From: a virus
Length of the DNA stretch: 27,490 bases
Direction: 5' to 3' (one strand)
Virus record (IMG/VR): IMGVR_UViG_3300012920_000204
Location: 1 to 27,490 of that record
Below are positions 1 to 6,631 of the stretch, one piece after another. Each line of letters opens with the position of its first letter. Position 1 is the first letter of the stretch. Both the position numbers and the translations under genes were made by a program. A model generated the notes under the pieces. It saw only the letters and a program-made list of their open reading frames with translations. It searched no databases and was not told where the DNA came from.

Positions 1-167
1 ACCGTAAGTCCAGAAGCAAGTCCACCGTCAATGCTACCGCTTAAAGCTACATTAACCATTCCCACTGGTGTTGAAGTAAGATCCTTTTCAGAAAAGAACT
101 TTGAATCAGCGAGAATATCCGCACCCTTAACACGGGTGGTTTTCATTAGTTTATCAAGTAATGCCAT
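1..167 (-). CDS. uvsX: UvsX RecA-like recombinase, N-terminal fragment (3' part beyond window)
   Basis: About 55 N-terminal codons are present; the gene runs off the left edge. The translation contains DSKFFSEKD, then a GMVNVALSGSIDGGL stretch. This matches the region of T4 UvsX (ASKFFNEKD, MMNIALSGEITGG) just before its Walker A loop. UvsX is the phage RecA-type strand-exchange protein, which forms filaments on single-stranded DNA coated by gp32 and loaded by UvsY and drives recombination-dependent replication and repair. The start ATG at 165-167 is the only one in frame that gives this N-terminus. It lies about 26 bp downstream of a strong TTTACA/TATAAT promoter, so it has a short leader of roughly 20 nt, without an SD. 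Gene 42 lying upstream, towards uvsX, matches T4 order. Confidence 0.9.
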   Translation of the reverse strand, partial: MALLDKLMKTTRVKGADILADSKFFSEKDLTSTPVGMVNVALSGSIDGGLASGLT

Positions 168-193
168 ATGTTTTGTTGTATTTGTTCTTCTAT

Positions 194-233
194 ATTATAA
201 ACTATATTCCTATGAATGTAAATTAAAAAATGC
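194..233 (-). promoter_or_regulatory. sigma70-type phage promoter of uvsX
   Basis: On the minus strand: GCATTTT (227-233), 4 nt, TTTACA (217-222), 17 bp, TATAAT (194-199). It fires leftward into uvsX, giving that gene its own promoter separate from the modification operon. Confidence 0.8.
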
Positions 234-1460
234 GTCCAATTCTAAAGTATTTGATATCTCACTTCCGTCTTCAGTTTCAACATCTTGCTTTTTATTATTC
301 TGTCTTATGCGTGTAGTTGGAGCAAAGTCGGTCCTTCCTTCCAAGTAATCCAAGACACCCTTCATCATATCTTCAGCTGTTGAAACAGGAACGTTTTGGC
401 AAATGTGATTTACTTTAGAACGAAAGTTTTCACCAACCAATTTAAAATCATCAGGCATCTTCATGATACGAAGGCAATCACGAATACTAATCCAATTATC
501 GGTATAAGGATTTAGTAGAGCTGAAGGCATTGCTCCAATTAAAGATGGTATTTCATTTCCCTTAGGGATGGTAATACCGTGAGCCCAATACCCCTTTCCT
601 TGATCGAGTTTCGTCTGCATGGCACGAGCCCTAGCCCCAACCTTAGAATGGCCGTTGGCTTCCATCCAATCAGCTACATCTGTCAAGCCTTTATCATATC
701 CTCCGTCCGAGTGAACAATAAGATTTTGGGTTTTGGTAAAAGTCTTTTGAAGTTCAGCGATTGTTTTTGTTCCTGTAGCGGCAAGCTGATATTGAAGCCA
801 CGAATTATCGTATGGCGAGTTTTGATTCGCTGTGATATTCATCGGGTCATCCTTAATTGGATCTTGACTAAGAATATCTTCAATGCTTTCCTGAGTCTTG
901 CGATGCCATGGAAAGATTGGCGCCGTTTTGGAATCGGTAAAGAAGTAAAAGGTACGAGGACGCTTTTGCGATAAACCATGAAGGCGGCTTTCGGTATAAT
1001 ACAAGTTAAGGCTATAACCATGCTTTTTACCAATCTCCGCCAACTTATCAGCAACAGGTGACCCTGCTTTAGTAAATAGTCGAGGCGCATTCTCACCCCA
1101 GAATACTCGAGGCTTAACCTTTCCAAGAACGTAATTTGCAGTTAAGTACATCCAGTCGTTTGCTCCAGCATCAACACTGCTATTTACATTTAAGCTTGAA
1201 AGACCGGCACAAGGGCAAACTGTATTAACAACATCAACCTTTTCGGGAACGTAGTTTTCTTTAGCTTCTTCATCTAGGTAAGTATATTCACCGGTGTATC
1301 CTTTTCCGCGAATGTAATCAATAAAGTGTTCATCATTTGCTGCAAAGGGTTTATAGGAAAGAACCCATTCTGGAAGTTGGCCATCCAGCGCATTCATTAT
1401 GCCAATGTTCTCTCCGCCGATTAAAGGAACAATAGTTCCGTATGTAGTTTTCTTTTTCAT
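210..1460 (-). CDS. C5-cytosine DNA methyltransferase family protein
   Basis: A 416-residue protein with the C5-methyltransferase motifs in order. There is a degenerate motif I (PLIGGENIG, 12-20), motif IV with the catalytic Cys (CPCAGLSS, Cys84), motif VI GEN (Glu123-Asn124) and motif VIII Q-K-R-P-R (165-169). A C-terminal RDCLRIMKMPDDF and QNVPVS correspond to motifs IX/X. The family transfers methyl from S-adenosylmethionine to cytosine C5 through a Cys-C6 adduct. The gene is last in the operon starting at 5403 and begins 12 bp after the stop of the kinase-nucleotidyltransferase. It is odd beside a dCMP hydroxymethylase, because hydroxymethylated C5 cannot accept a methyl group normally. 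The extreme C-terminus reads LDAFF, resembling a sliding-clamp-binding tail. Family membership is clear; the target and actual chemistry are not. Confidence 0.85.
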   Translation of the reverse strand: MKKKTTYGTIVPLIGGENIGIMNALDGQLPEWVLSYKPFAANDEHFIDYIRGKGYTGEYTYLDEEAKENYVPEKVDVVNTVCPCAGLSSLNVNSSVDAGANDWMYLTANYVLGKVKPRVFWGENAPRLFTKAGSPVADKLAEIGKKHGYSLNLYYTESRLHGLSQKRPRTFYFFTDSKTAPIFPWHRKTQESIEDILSQDPIKDDPMNITANQNSPYDNSWLQYQLAATGTKTIAELQKTFTKTQNLIVHSDGGYDKGLTDVADWMEANGHSKVGARARAMQTKLDQGKGYWAHGITIPKGNEIPSLIGAMPSALLNPYTDNWISIRDCLRIMKMPDDFKLVGENFRSKVNHICQNVPVSTAEDMMKGVLDYLEGRTDFAPTTRIRQNNKKQDVETEDGSEISNTLELDAFFNLHS

Positions 1461-1471
1461 GGTTATCTGAT

Positions 1472-2962
1472 TTAATTATTCAATTCATTTTTAACAACCC
1501 TTAACATTCTCCACTGTCTTTCAGGGTCGTCGTAGTGCAAAGGAATACAAGTTGCCAAGAGAATTAGACCTCCGTCCAATATATGTTTTACAGGTAAGTT
1601 AAACTCATTTAGTTTCTCTAAGAACACCTTCTTAACAGTTTCGTTTTGCCGTGTGTTGGAAACAATAGAACTATACCCATGATAAAGATCGTGCGCAAGT
1701 TTACACCAATCATAAAAGTTATCTCCGATGGTACCAATCAATCCCCCATAGTTTCCTCTTGGGTCAATAAATTTAAACTGATTTGTATAATGATTGTAAA
1801 GTATGTTACCAAAGTGAAGATCGCCGTGATGAACATCCACAGGTGTAACGTTGTTCCAAACATCATATGCAATATCAATAAGTTTAGACTGTTCTTCAGG
1901 AGTCAAAGGTACATCAGCAAGTCGTGTTTTTGTTTTATTAACCCAGATGTTTTTTGAAAGGCCTTCAAACCCATCACAGTGTTCAAGCGGAGTCGAGAAG
2001 TAATTAGATTTAATCCTAAACAGCTTGTCCATAATAAATGACCAGTTGGCTTCTGAAAGGTTTTCATATTGCATGAGATCTGAAAGCAGTGAACCAGATT
2101 CGTATGACATTATCAAATCGGTTTTATGCGGAAGGATCCTAGGGACAAACATACTCTGTTCGGCCGTGATTGAATTATACCAAGAGCTCTCAGCGTGTAA
2201 TGTATCTACGCTGTGCTTTGACGTATAGTCAGCAGTCTTGGTAACGGTACCAAGATCATCGTTAAATGCAATGTTATTAAACGCTCGACTTTTAAGACGT
2301 AAAAGCTTGGCGCACGTTTCGTGATAAACACTTAGTGTACCAATGTCGTACCATTCGGTTGTTCGCTGATCAACAAATACCAAATCATCGTTAAGTTTTT
2401 CGTATCCCTGCAACGCAGATGAGATATCATAATCAGAAGATTCGTCAAAGGCCTGCTTTGCCAATTCACCGTTCTTAAAAGAATACAAACCTACCAATGC
2501 AACGCCTTCTTTGATGTTTTTCTCAGGCTTGTCAAAGTAATTGGTTCCGTCCCACATACACCAAGAAGAATGGTTGTCAACCTCCTTACACAGTAAGAAG
2601 TCACTTCCAAGATCCATGTTTTCGGTTAAGATGATTGCATCACCAAGCCATACAACAGTGGGGCGAGGAACTTTAATCTCTCCAAAGCCAAGGGCGATTG
2701 CCGGACGTGGACCGTTAAGTGTCTTTTGTTTTACAAATTTAATCTCTGGATATTTCTTAGAGCAATACTCACGAACATCATCAAACTTACCGTCAACAAT
2801 AACAATCTCTTGAATGTCTGCAAGCTTTTTCGCTTGTTCTATAATGTAATCAAGGCAGGGTTTACCGTTAACCCTTACCATGATTTTAGACATGTTATTT
2901 GAAAGCGGCTTTAAGCGTGTTGCCTCTCCAGCCGCAGGAATAATTAAATTAATCTTTTTCAT
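1472..2962 (-). CDS. fused sugar-type nucleotidyltransferase / APH-choline-kinase-like kinase
   Basis: A 496-residue two-domain protein. Residues 1-220 form a nucleotidyltransferase: an AAGEATRLKPLSNNMSK signature near residues 10-26, LGDA at 106-109 (metal-binding Asp) and WYDIGT at 204-209. Residues about 230-496 form a phosphotransferase of the aminoglycoside/choline kinase fold, with HHGDLHFGN (catalytic Asp381) and FIDPRG (Asp400). The domain pair recalls LicC/LicA (CTP-phosphocholine) and MurU/AmgK (UDP-sugar), i.e. phosphorylation and nucleotide activation of one small substrate by one polypeptide. I chose the ATG at 2960-2962, which places the signature at the N-terminus; it overlaps the HAD gene by 14 bp. 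An upstream in-frame ATG at 2989 would add nine unneeded residues. The substrate cannot be read from sequence. Confidence 0.85.
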   Translation of the reverse strand: MKKINLIIPAAGEATRLKPLSNNMSKIMVRVNGKPCLDYIIEQAKKLADIQEIVIVDGKFDDVREYCSKKYPEIKFVKQKTLNGPRPAIALGFGEIKVPRPTVVWLGDAIILTENMDLGSDFLLCKEVDNHSSWCMWDGTNYFDKPEKNIKEGVALVGLYSFKNGELAKQAFDESSDYDISSALQGYEKLNDDLVFVDQRTTEWYDIGTLSVYHETCAKLLRLKSRAFNNIAFNDDLGTVTKTADYTSKHSVDTLHAESSWYNSITAEQSMFVPRILPHKTDLIMSYESGSLLSDLMQYENLSEANWSFIMDKLFRIKSNYFSTPLEHCDGFEGLSKNIWVNKTKTRLADVPLTPEEQSKLIDIAYDVWNNVTPVDVHHGDLHFGNILYNHYTNQFKFIDPRGNYGGLIGTIGDNFYDWCKLAHDLYHGYSSIVSNTRQNETVKKVFLEKLNEFNLPVKHILDGGLILLATCIPLHYDDPERQWRMLRVVKNELNN

Positions 2963-3320
2963 TATAATTCCAATCTTTAAATTGGTCAAGCGTCATGGCT
3001 TTGTCATCAACATAATATGTACTAGCATAAGGTTTACCAAAATGAATTTCATTATAAGGAACACCGTGACGGGATAACCAAGAAGTAGTTATAATGCCAA
3101 TATCCGCGATGATCTTTTCAACATCTCCGTTGTGTGTCAGCATCCTTCTAGCAGAAGAAAGAGTAATGTACCAACCATCATCGGCCATCTTCTGCATCTT
3201 TTCAATAAGAGGAAGGTTGGGTTTGGCTAACCCATACTTTTCATAGCTATCTTTTTTAGAATGATCTGGAAAACAAATCGTGTCGTCAATATCAAAAACA
3301 ATTGATTTTTCTTTTATCAT
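2949..3320 (-). CDS. EcbF/BcbF-type HAD phosphatase (capsule-biosynthesis-like)
   Basis: A 123-residue HAD-superfamily protein. The nucleophile motif is FDIDDT (Asp10, Asp12, Thr14). It is followed by KPNLPLIEKM, a TLSSARRM region (motif II position), a SRHGVPYNEIHFGKPY stretch (motif III Lys) and YVDDKA (motif IV). The series KPN...AR...HGVPY.EI..GKP....YVDD is that of the small cap-less EcbF/BcbF phosphatases from bacterial capsule loci. The start at 3318-3320 follows the glycosyltransferase stop by 1 bp; a longer in-frame start inside that gene would add 11 residues with no family match. It probably removes a phosphate from an intermediate made by its neighbour. Its partners suggest a transferred capsule cassette reused on phage DNA (inference). 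Confidence 0.82.
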   Translation of the reverse strand: MIKEKSIVFDIDDTICFPDHSKKDSYEKYGLAKPNLPLIEKMQKMADDGWYITLSSARRMLTHNGDVEKIIADIGIITTSWLSRHGVPYNEIHFGKPYASTYYVDDKAMTLDQFKDWNYNEKD

Positions 3321-3321
3321 A

Positions 3322-4602
3322 TTACTTGGTTGCAATTTCTTTAAGGCCTTCAAGCAGAGTAGTATTCATGTATGTACCGTCGTAATACTCATCTTTAAGA
3401 GCTTTATCAATAGAGTCCTTTAGTTGATTATATGCATCTGGGTTTTCTTCAAGAAACTTAATCTTATCAAAAAGATCTTTTGAATCTTTTACACGAATAA
3501 AGGCTGGAACATTCAAGTGCTTTTGCTCATCATAAGTTGGATGCAAGAATGGAATTATTCCATAATGAGCCATCTCCCAAAACTTAGCCGTAACCCATCC
3601 TTTTTTAATAGGAATGCAAAAGGTATACTTAACACGAGGAAGCATACTTTGCAATTCATTAAACTTCTTAGGTCCTTTAAATCTGCTATCATCTCCAATG
3701 GTATCGGGATTCCACTTACCATAGATATCAACATCTTGTACATGGTCAAGTATGTACTTTTTTAAATCAGGGTAACGGGACTTTGGAAGGCCTTCGTTAC
3801 ATACAACCATAAAGTTAATATCCTTTACGTTATCTTCAACCTCCTGAGGCGCATCAGAGAAAAACGAATCAAGCGAACCTTCTTGCTGTTCAATAGACTC
3901 GCCTCGCTTTTTACCAATAAGGAATATTGTTTCCATTGCCTTGTATTCTTGGGGAATCTTTGTTGTGATATCCGTTACTGCATCGTATTCTTCTGGAGCG
4001 GTGTGTTCACAAATCTGATCGTATTGCGAATAAATCTTTTTAGGAGGATTCATCAAGTCACGCATCTTCCCAGGGTAAAGACGAGGATCATTTAAAACCA
4101 TAATCCACGGAAGGTCTTTATAGGTATTTAAATAGTGAATGACTGGACCTGCATACAGTTTCTGAGCGTCAAGAGGAGTTGCAAGCTGAGCACGATTCTT
4201 TCGCTGCCTAGCCCATCCTGTAACATTAGAAGTTGCAACCAATCCCTGCAGCATGATAGCAGCATCAACTTTTAAGTCAGGGTTGGTAAGAATAAATTCC
4301 TCCATGAATGCTTGGTTACCGTCAGGGCGAATCACGCCGTCCCTTGCCATAAAAACATTAGACTTCCAATCTGAGAGTCCAGACCATGCATCAATAAAGT
4401 TACGATGTTCGTTTATGCGTTCTTTATCTGCAAGAGGTAAGCGAGAATAATCGCTTTGTCCCAGCATGATAAAAGTGTGCTGAGGGTTATTACGAATAAG
4501 ATTTTCGTATAAGATAGGAGCTTCATTATCTCCGCCTACTGCACCCCAGCTTTCGCTGTCAAATAAAACAGACCTTCCAATTTTTCCAATACCGATTTTC
4601 AT
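3322..4602 (-). CDS. putative GT-B glycosyltransferase, candidate DNA-base glycosyltransferase
   Basis: A 426-residue protein of apparent two-lobe (GT-B) layout. The C-terminal part has FKGPKKFNELQSMLPRVKY, then a KFWEMAHYGIIPFLHP-type segment, then a run of helices (SKDLFDKIKFLEENPDAY...). This resembles the donor-binding half of retaining glycosyltransferases, including T4 alpha-glucosyltransferase, where a conserved Glu lies in E-x-x-x-x-G-x-I-P. Overall similarity to known DNA glycosyltransferases is weak, so the sugar and linkage are unknown. Position argues for modification of hydroxymethylcytosine: it lies 4 bp into the dCMP deaminase gene (start/stop overlap), just downstream of gene 42, and upstream of nucleotide-activation genes. 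Residues 243-248 (SLDSFF) sit in an acidic, probably disordered loop and look like a sliding-clamp-binding motif. Alternative: a non-DNA glycosyltransferase. Confidence 0.68.
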   Translation of the reverse strand: MKIGIGKIGRSVLFDSESWGAVGGDNEAPILYENLIRNNPQHTFIMLGQSDYSRLPLADKERINEHRNFIDAWSGLSDWKSNVFMARDGVIRPDGNQAFMEEFILTNPDLKVDAAIMLQGLVATSNVTGWARQRKNRAQLATPLDAQKLYAGPVIHYLNTYKDLPWIMVLNDPRLYPGKMRDLMNPPKKIYSQYDQICEHTAPEEYDAVTDITTKIPQEYKAMETIFLIGKKRGESIEQQEGSLDSFFSDAPQEVEDNVKDINFMVVCNEGLPKSRYPDLKKYILDHVQDVDIYGKWNPDTIGDDSRFKGPKKFNELQSMLPRVKYTFCIPIKKGWVTAKFWEMAHYGIIPFLHPTYDEQKHLNVPAFIRVKDSKDLFDKIKFLEENPDAYNQLKDSIDKALKDEYYDGTYMNTTLLEGLKEIATK

Positions 4603-5042
4603 TGATCTATATATGTGGTTTCAACACCTGCTTCCCGAAAGAAGGTTTGAGCAAAATCGCACGATTCATTCCAGCGATCTTTCTTTGTATTCTTTTGCAT
4701 TACCACCCTCTTAATACCAACTTGAATTATTGCTTTAGCGCATTCGTGGCAAACGGGTAGTCCATAAACATAAATGGTAGATCCATATAAGGAAACACCC
4801 GTGCGGGATGCGTTATAAATCGCATTCATTTCCGCATGGCAAATCCTTTTGTATTTCAAATCGCGATCATGATAAAGCTCTGGTAAGTCGCTCATTCCAC
4901 GAGGGAATCCATTATATCCTTGTGAAAGAACTTGCCCGCTTTCTCCGACGACAACCGCACCGCATCGAGTTGAGGGATCCTTTGACCAAAAAGAAATTTG
5001 TTTTGCTAAAGCTATATAGCGTTTATCCCAATTGGTAAACAT
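4599..5042 (-). CDS. cd: dCMP deaminase
   Basis: A 147-residue zinc deaminase with CHAEMNAI (His69, Glu71 catalytic) and PVCHEC (Cys98, Cys101). An upstream STRCGAVVV and a NGFPRG segment are typical of deoxycytidylate deaminases. The reaction is dCMP to dUMP, feeding thymidylate synthesis and balancing dCMP use by the neighbouring dCMP hydroxymethylase. It is shorter than T4 Cd (about 193 residues). It is the second gene of the operon starting at 5403; the preceding stop is 4 bp away. A weak AGAGGA lies about 9 nt upstream of the start, one of the few SD-like sites in the window. The next gene overlaps it by 4 bp, suggesting translational coupling. Confidence 0.93.
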   Translation of the reverse strand: MFTNWDKRYIALAKQISFWSKDPSTRCGAVVVGESGQVLSQGYNGFPRGMSDLPELYHDRDLKYKRICHAEMNAIYNASRTGVSLYGSTIYVYGLPVCHECAKAIIQVGIKRVVMQKNTKKDRWNESCDFAQTFFREAGVETTYIDQ

Positions 5043-5046
5043 AAAC

Positions 5047-5403
5047 TTAGTCCTCTGTATCTGAAGGCTTAACTCGATTTAAAAAATCACGATCACGGTC
5101 TTGACCATCGACACCGCCTCGCATAAATGATACTGCAAAGCTTGCATAATTAATCATGTCTTTAAACGAATCTTCAACTGACTCAAAGTTCGGCTCATAG
5201 TTAGGATCGAGTTCCATTGCTTCAACAACACTTTGAGCACGAAGCACTTTAGCGTAAATGATTTCAAGAATTGTCTTTACTCCGCTTGGATAGTAATCGG
5301 ATTGACGAATTCTTGACTGAGGGTTCTGATAGTCGTTTGACTTTTTAATCTGAAGTTCAGCGCATTCTTTTAAAACACGAAGGCTTTCTTTATCGTTATT
5401 CAT
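5047..5403 (-). CDS. DUF1599-like protein (nucleotide modification associated domain 1)
   Basis: A 118-residue, mostly helical protein. KKSNDYQNP, then a Lys-Arg helix (IYAKVLRAQSVVEAM) and ESVEDSFKDMINYASFA fit the DUF1599 pattern (K..DY...K..R...ES..D...DL.NY). This family is all-alpha and related to MazG-type nucleotide pyrophosphohydrolases; it recurs in phage loci for modified nucleotides. The start at 5401-5403 is fixed by the promoter: TATAAT ends exactly 6 nt upstream, so a longer reading frame to 5496 would begin upstream of the transcription start. It is the first gene of the operon containing the deaminase, glycosyltransferase, phosphatase, nucleotidyltransferase-kinase and methyltransferase. 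It may remove an unwanted nucleotide or bind a modified one (inference). Confidence 0.7.
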   Translation of the reverse strand: MNNDKESLRVLKECAELQIKKSNDYQNPQSRIRQSDYYPSGVKTILEIIYAKVLRAQSVVEAMELDPNYEPNFESVEDSFKDMINYASFAVSFMRGGVDGQDRDRDFLNRVKPSDTED

Positions 5404-5409
5404 ATTGCT

Positions 5410-5438
5410 ATTATACACTATATAAGGGTGAATGTAAA
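5410..5438 (-). promoter_or_regulatory. leaderless-type promoter of the modification operon
   Basis: TTTACA (5433-5438), 17 bp, TATAAT (5410-5415), then 6 nt and the ATG at 5403. The expected transcription start coincides with the A of the ATG. It is the only promoter I see for the six genes between 5403 and 210. Confidence 0.8.
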
Positions 5439-5441
5439 TAA

Positions 5442-6107
5442 TTATTTGACAAACTTGAAGTGACGTTCGTACACGTGAAGTGAGCCAACCTGCCAAGTGA
5501 TATCACCAACTTTATAATTGGCTTCACCGTGAAGGTTAATATGAGCAACAAGAGTTTGCAGAACATACAGTTGCCAAGCATAGTCATTGCGATAGCCAAA
5601 GATAACGTCATTGCTTCGCATTTGAACAACTGCGTTTACTTGGTTTCCTCGGATAAGATATTGAACTGCGTTAGTGCAGATAAAGTCAGACATGCCGTTA
5701 ACACAAAAGTCTTCGTGCATTGTCGGCCGTTGGTAAATCATTACCGCTCTGCGGCTTTGGCGATCAACAAGAAGCTGTCTTAAAACCTTTTGGTATTGAT
5801 TGAAGTTTTCTTCGCTGTTGATAAGATACCCATAGTTGGAGTTGATCTTACCATCATCAGAGGAAATGCTTTTCCAGATAGCAGGAGTTTCACCAGGGAT
5901 ATCTTCAACGTTTAAGCTTTGGCTTTCGTACCAATCAATTTCACGAGAGATGTATTCTTCATTAGGTGTACCAAAGATTGCTGGAGCATCAGCAAGAAAG
6001 CTTGCACCAACAAGATCGAGTGTTTTGACTCCAGTTTTGTCTTCTACATATTCTTCATTCTCAAGTGCAGAAATGAAGTAAGAGCGTATGTCTTTTATTG
6101 TTTGCAT
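5442..6107 (-). CDS. 42: dCMP hydroxymethylase
   Basis: A 221-residue protein matching T4 gp42 along most of its length: DKTGVKT, a LVGASFLAD segment, DIPGETP.IW, INSNYG, GMSDFICTN (catalytic Cys144), MRSNDVIFGYRNDYAWQ and VGSLHVY.RHF. It makes 5-hydroxymethyl-dCMP from dCMP and methylene-tetrahydrofolate. The Asp in RNDYAW (Asp175) replaces the Asn of thymidylate synthases and selects cytosine over uracil, so this is a hydroxymethylase rather than ThyA. It ends about 25 residues earlier than T4 gp42 (246), losing only the C-terminal tail. It has its own leaderless-type promoter and directly precedes the modification operon, as in T4-like genomes where gene 42 lies near uvsX. It implies that phage DNA contains hydroxymethylcytosine. 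Confidence 0.95.
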   Translation of the reverse strand: MQTIKDIRSYFISALENEEYVEDKTGVKTLDLVGASFLADAPAIFGTPNEEYISREIDWYESQSLNVEDIPGETPAIWKSISSDDGKINSNYGYLINSEENFNQYQKVLRQLLVDRQSRRAVMIYQRPTMHEDFCVNGMSDFICTNAVQYLIRGNQVNAVVQMRSNDVIFGYRNDYAWQLYVLQTLVAHINLHGEANYKVGDITWQVGSLHVYERHFKFVK

Positions 6108-6113
6108 GTGTTA

Positions 6114-6142
6114 ATTATACAAAAAATTTCGTAAAATGTAAA
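6114..6142 (-). promoter_or_regulatory. leaderless-type promoter of gene 42
   Basis: TTTACA (6137-6142), 17 bp, TATAAT (6114-6119), 6 nt, ATG. The -35 box begins a few bases after the stop codon of the preceding small gene. Confidence 0.82.
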
Positions 6143-6147
6143 TACAA

Positions 6148-6303
6148 TTATTCACAACACATCTCGTGTAAAAGCCAACTTAAGGATCGTCTTACATCCT
6201 CAATGGAATACCCTTCTTCAATCAGGTTTAAGATTTGTTTGTCTATCTGACTTAAACAAACTTCCCAGTGCTCTAGTTCTCTATCGGGTTCGTAGTCGCT
6301 CAT
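6148..6303 (-). CDS. small unknown protein (51 aa)
   Basis: I do not recognise it. ATG at 6301-6303, stop TAA at 6148-6150. The product is a hydrophilic, probably helical peptide starting MSDYEPDRELEHWEVC, with a middle IEEGYSIEDVRRSL and ending WLLHEMCCE. It begins 1 bp after the stop of the preceding small gene and ends just before the gene 42 -35 box, so it closes the cluster of six small genes driven from 7534-7562. The tight packing on the coding strand supports it being real. Confidence 0.6.
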   Translation of the reverse strand: MSDYEPDRELEHWEVCLSQIDKQILNLIEEGYSIEDVRRSLSWLLHEMCCE

Positions 6304-6304
6304 A

Positions 6305-6457
6305 TTATTTTGTCACGGCCATCCAAAGGCCTACATTGCTAAGTGCATACGCGGCATAGGTAATACCCATTGGCACGTTGTGTCTCCAAAACTGATCCAC
6401 ACTAACAATGGTGTAGATGGTTCCAGTTATTACAATAAGCCAACCGCTGTTGATCAT
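6305..6457 (-). CDS. small membrane protein (50 aa)
   Basis: Unrecognised. It starts at 6455-6457, overlapping the previous gene's stop as ATGA, and ends at 6305. Two hydrophobic stretches are visible: WLIVITGTIYTIVSV near the N-terminus and MGITYAAYALSNVGLWMAV at the C-terminus, separated by DQFWRHNVP. That predicts a two-pass inner-membrane hairpin. The four-base stop/start overlap suggests coupled translation with the 55-residue protein upstream. It has no SD. Function unknown; small membrane proteins in early phage operons often act on the host envelope or on superinfection, but nothing here shows that. Confidence 0.6.
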   Translation of the reverse strand: MINSGWLIVITGTIYTIVSVDQFWRHNVPMGITYAAYALSNVGLWMAVTK

Positions 6458-6621
6458 GGGTTAATAAGATCAAGTCTTTCAGGGTTAACATCGTGTTCTC
6501 CGCCAATGCGGTCAATACAAAAGTAATCACCGGTGTCGGGATCACGCTCTTCAACAATGGCCCAGACAATTCCGTCAATAAGAACTTCTGAACCGCGTTC
6601 GATTTCTTCTTTGTTTTTCAT
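6454..6621 (-). CDS. small unknown protein (55 aa)
   Basis: Unrecognised, hydrophilic. It begins MKNKEEIERGSEVLIDG and continues with WAIVEERDPDTGDYFCIDR and GGEHDVNPERLDLI. The alternating pattern suggests a small beta-barrel like those of phage proteins with an SH3-like or KOW-like fold, but this is a guess from pattern only. The stop TGA overlaps the next ATG. It begins 10 bp after the stop of the 78-residue gene, without an SD. Confidence 0.6.
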   Translation of the reverse strand: MKNKEEIERGSEVLIDGIVWAIVEERDPDTGDYFCIDRIGGEHDVNPERLDLINP

Positions 6622-6631
6622 AATTTAAATT

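Noticed and set aside
839-1126. Frame overlapping the methyltransferase on the same strand
   Set aside because: It lies wholly inside a gene with conserved motifs and has no motifs, SD or promoter of its own.
2963-2989. Longer start for the nucleotidyltransferase-kinase
   Set aside because: The extra nine residues precede the nucleotidyltransferase signature, which should start at the N-terminus; the ATG at 2962 fits.
5404-5496. Longer start for the DUF1599-like gene
   Set aside because: It would begin upstream of its own promoter and inside gene 42.
5442-6107. Thymidylate synthase
   Set aside because: The fold is shared, but the sequence follows T4 gp42 in detail and has Asp175 in RNDYAW where thymidylate synthases have Asn.
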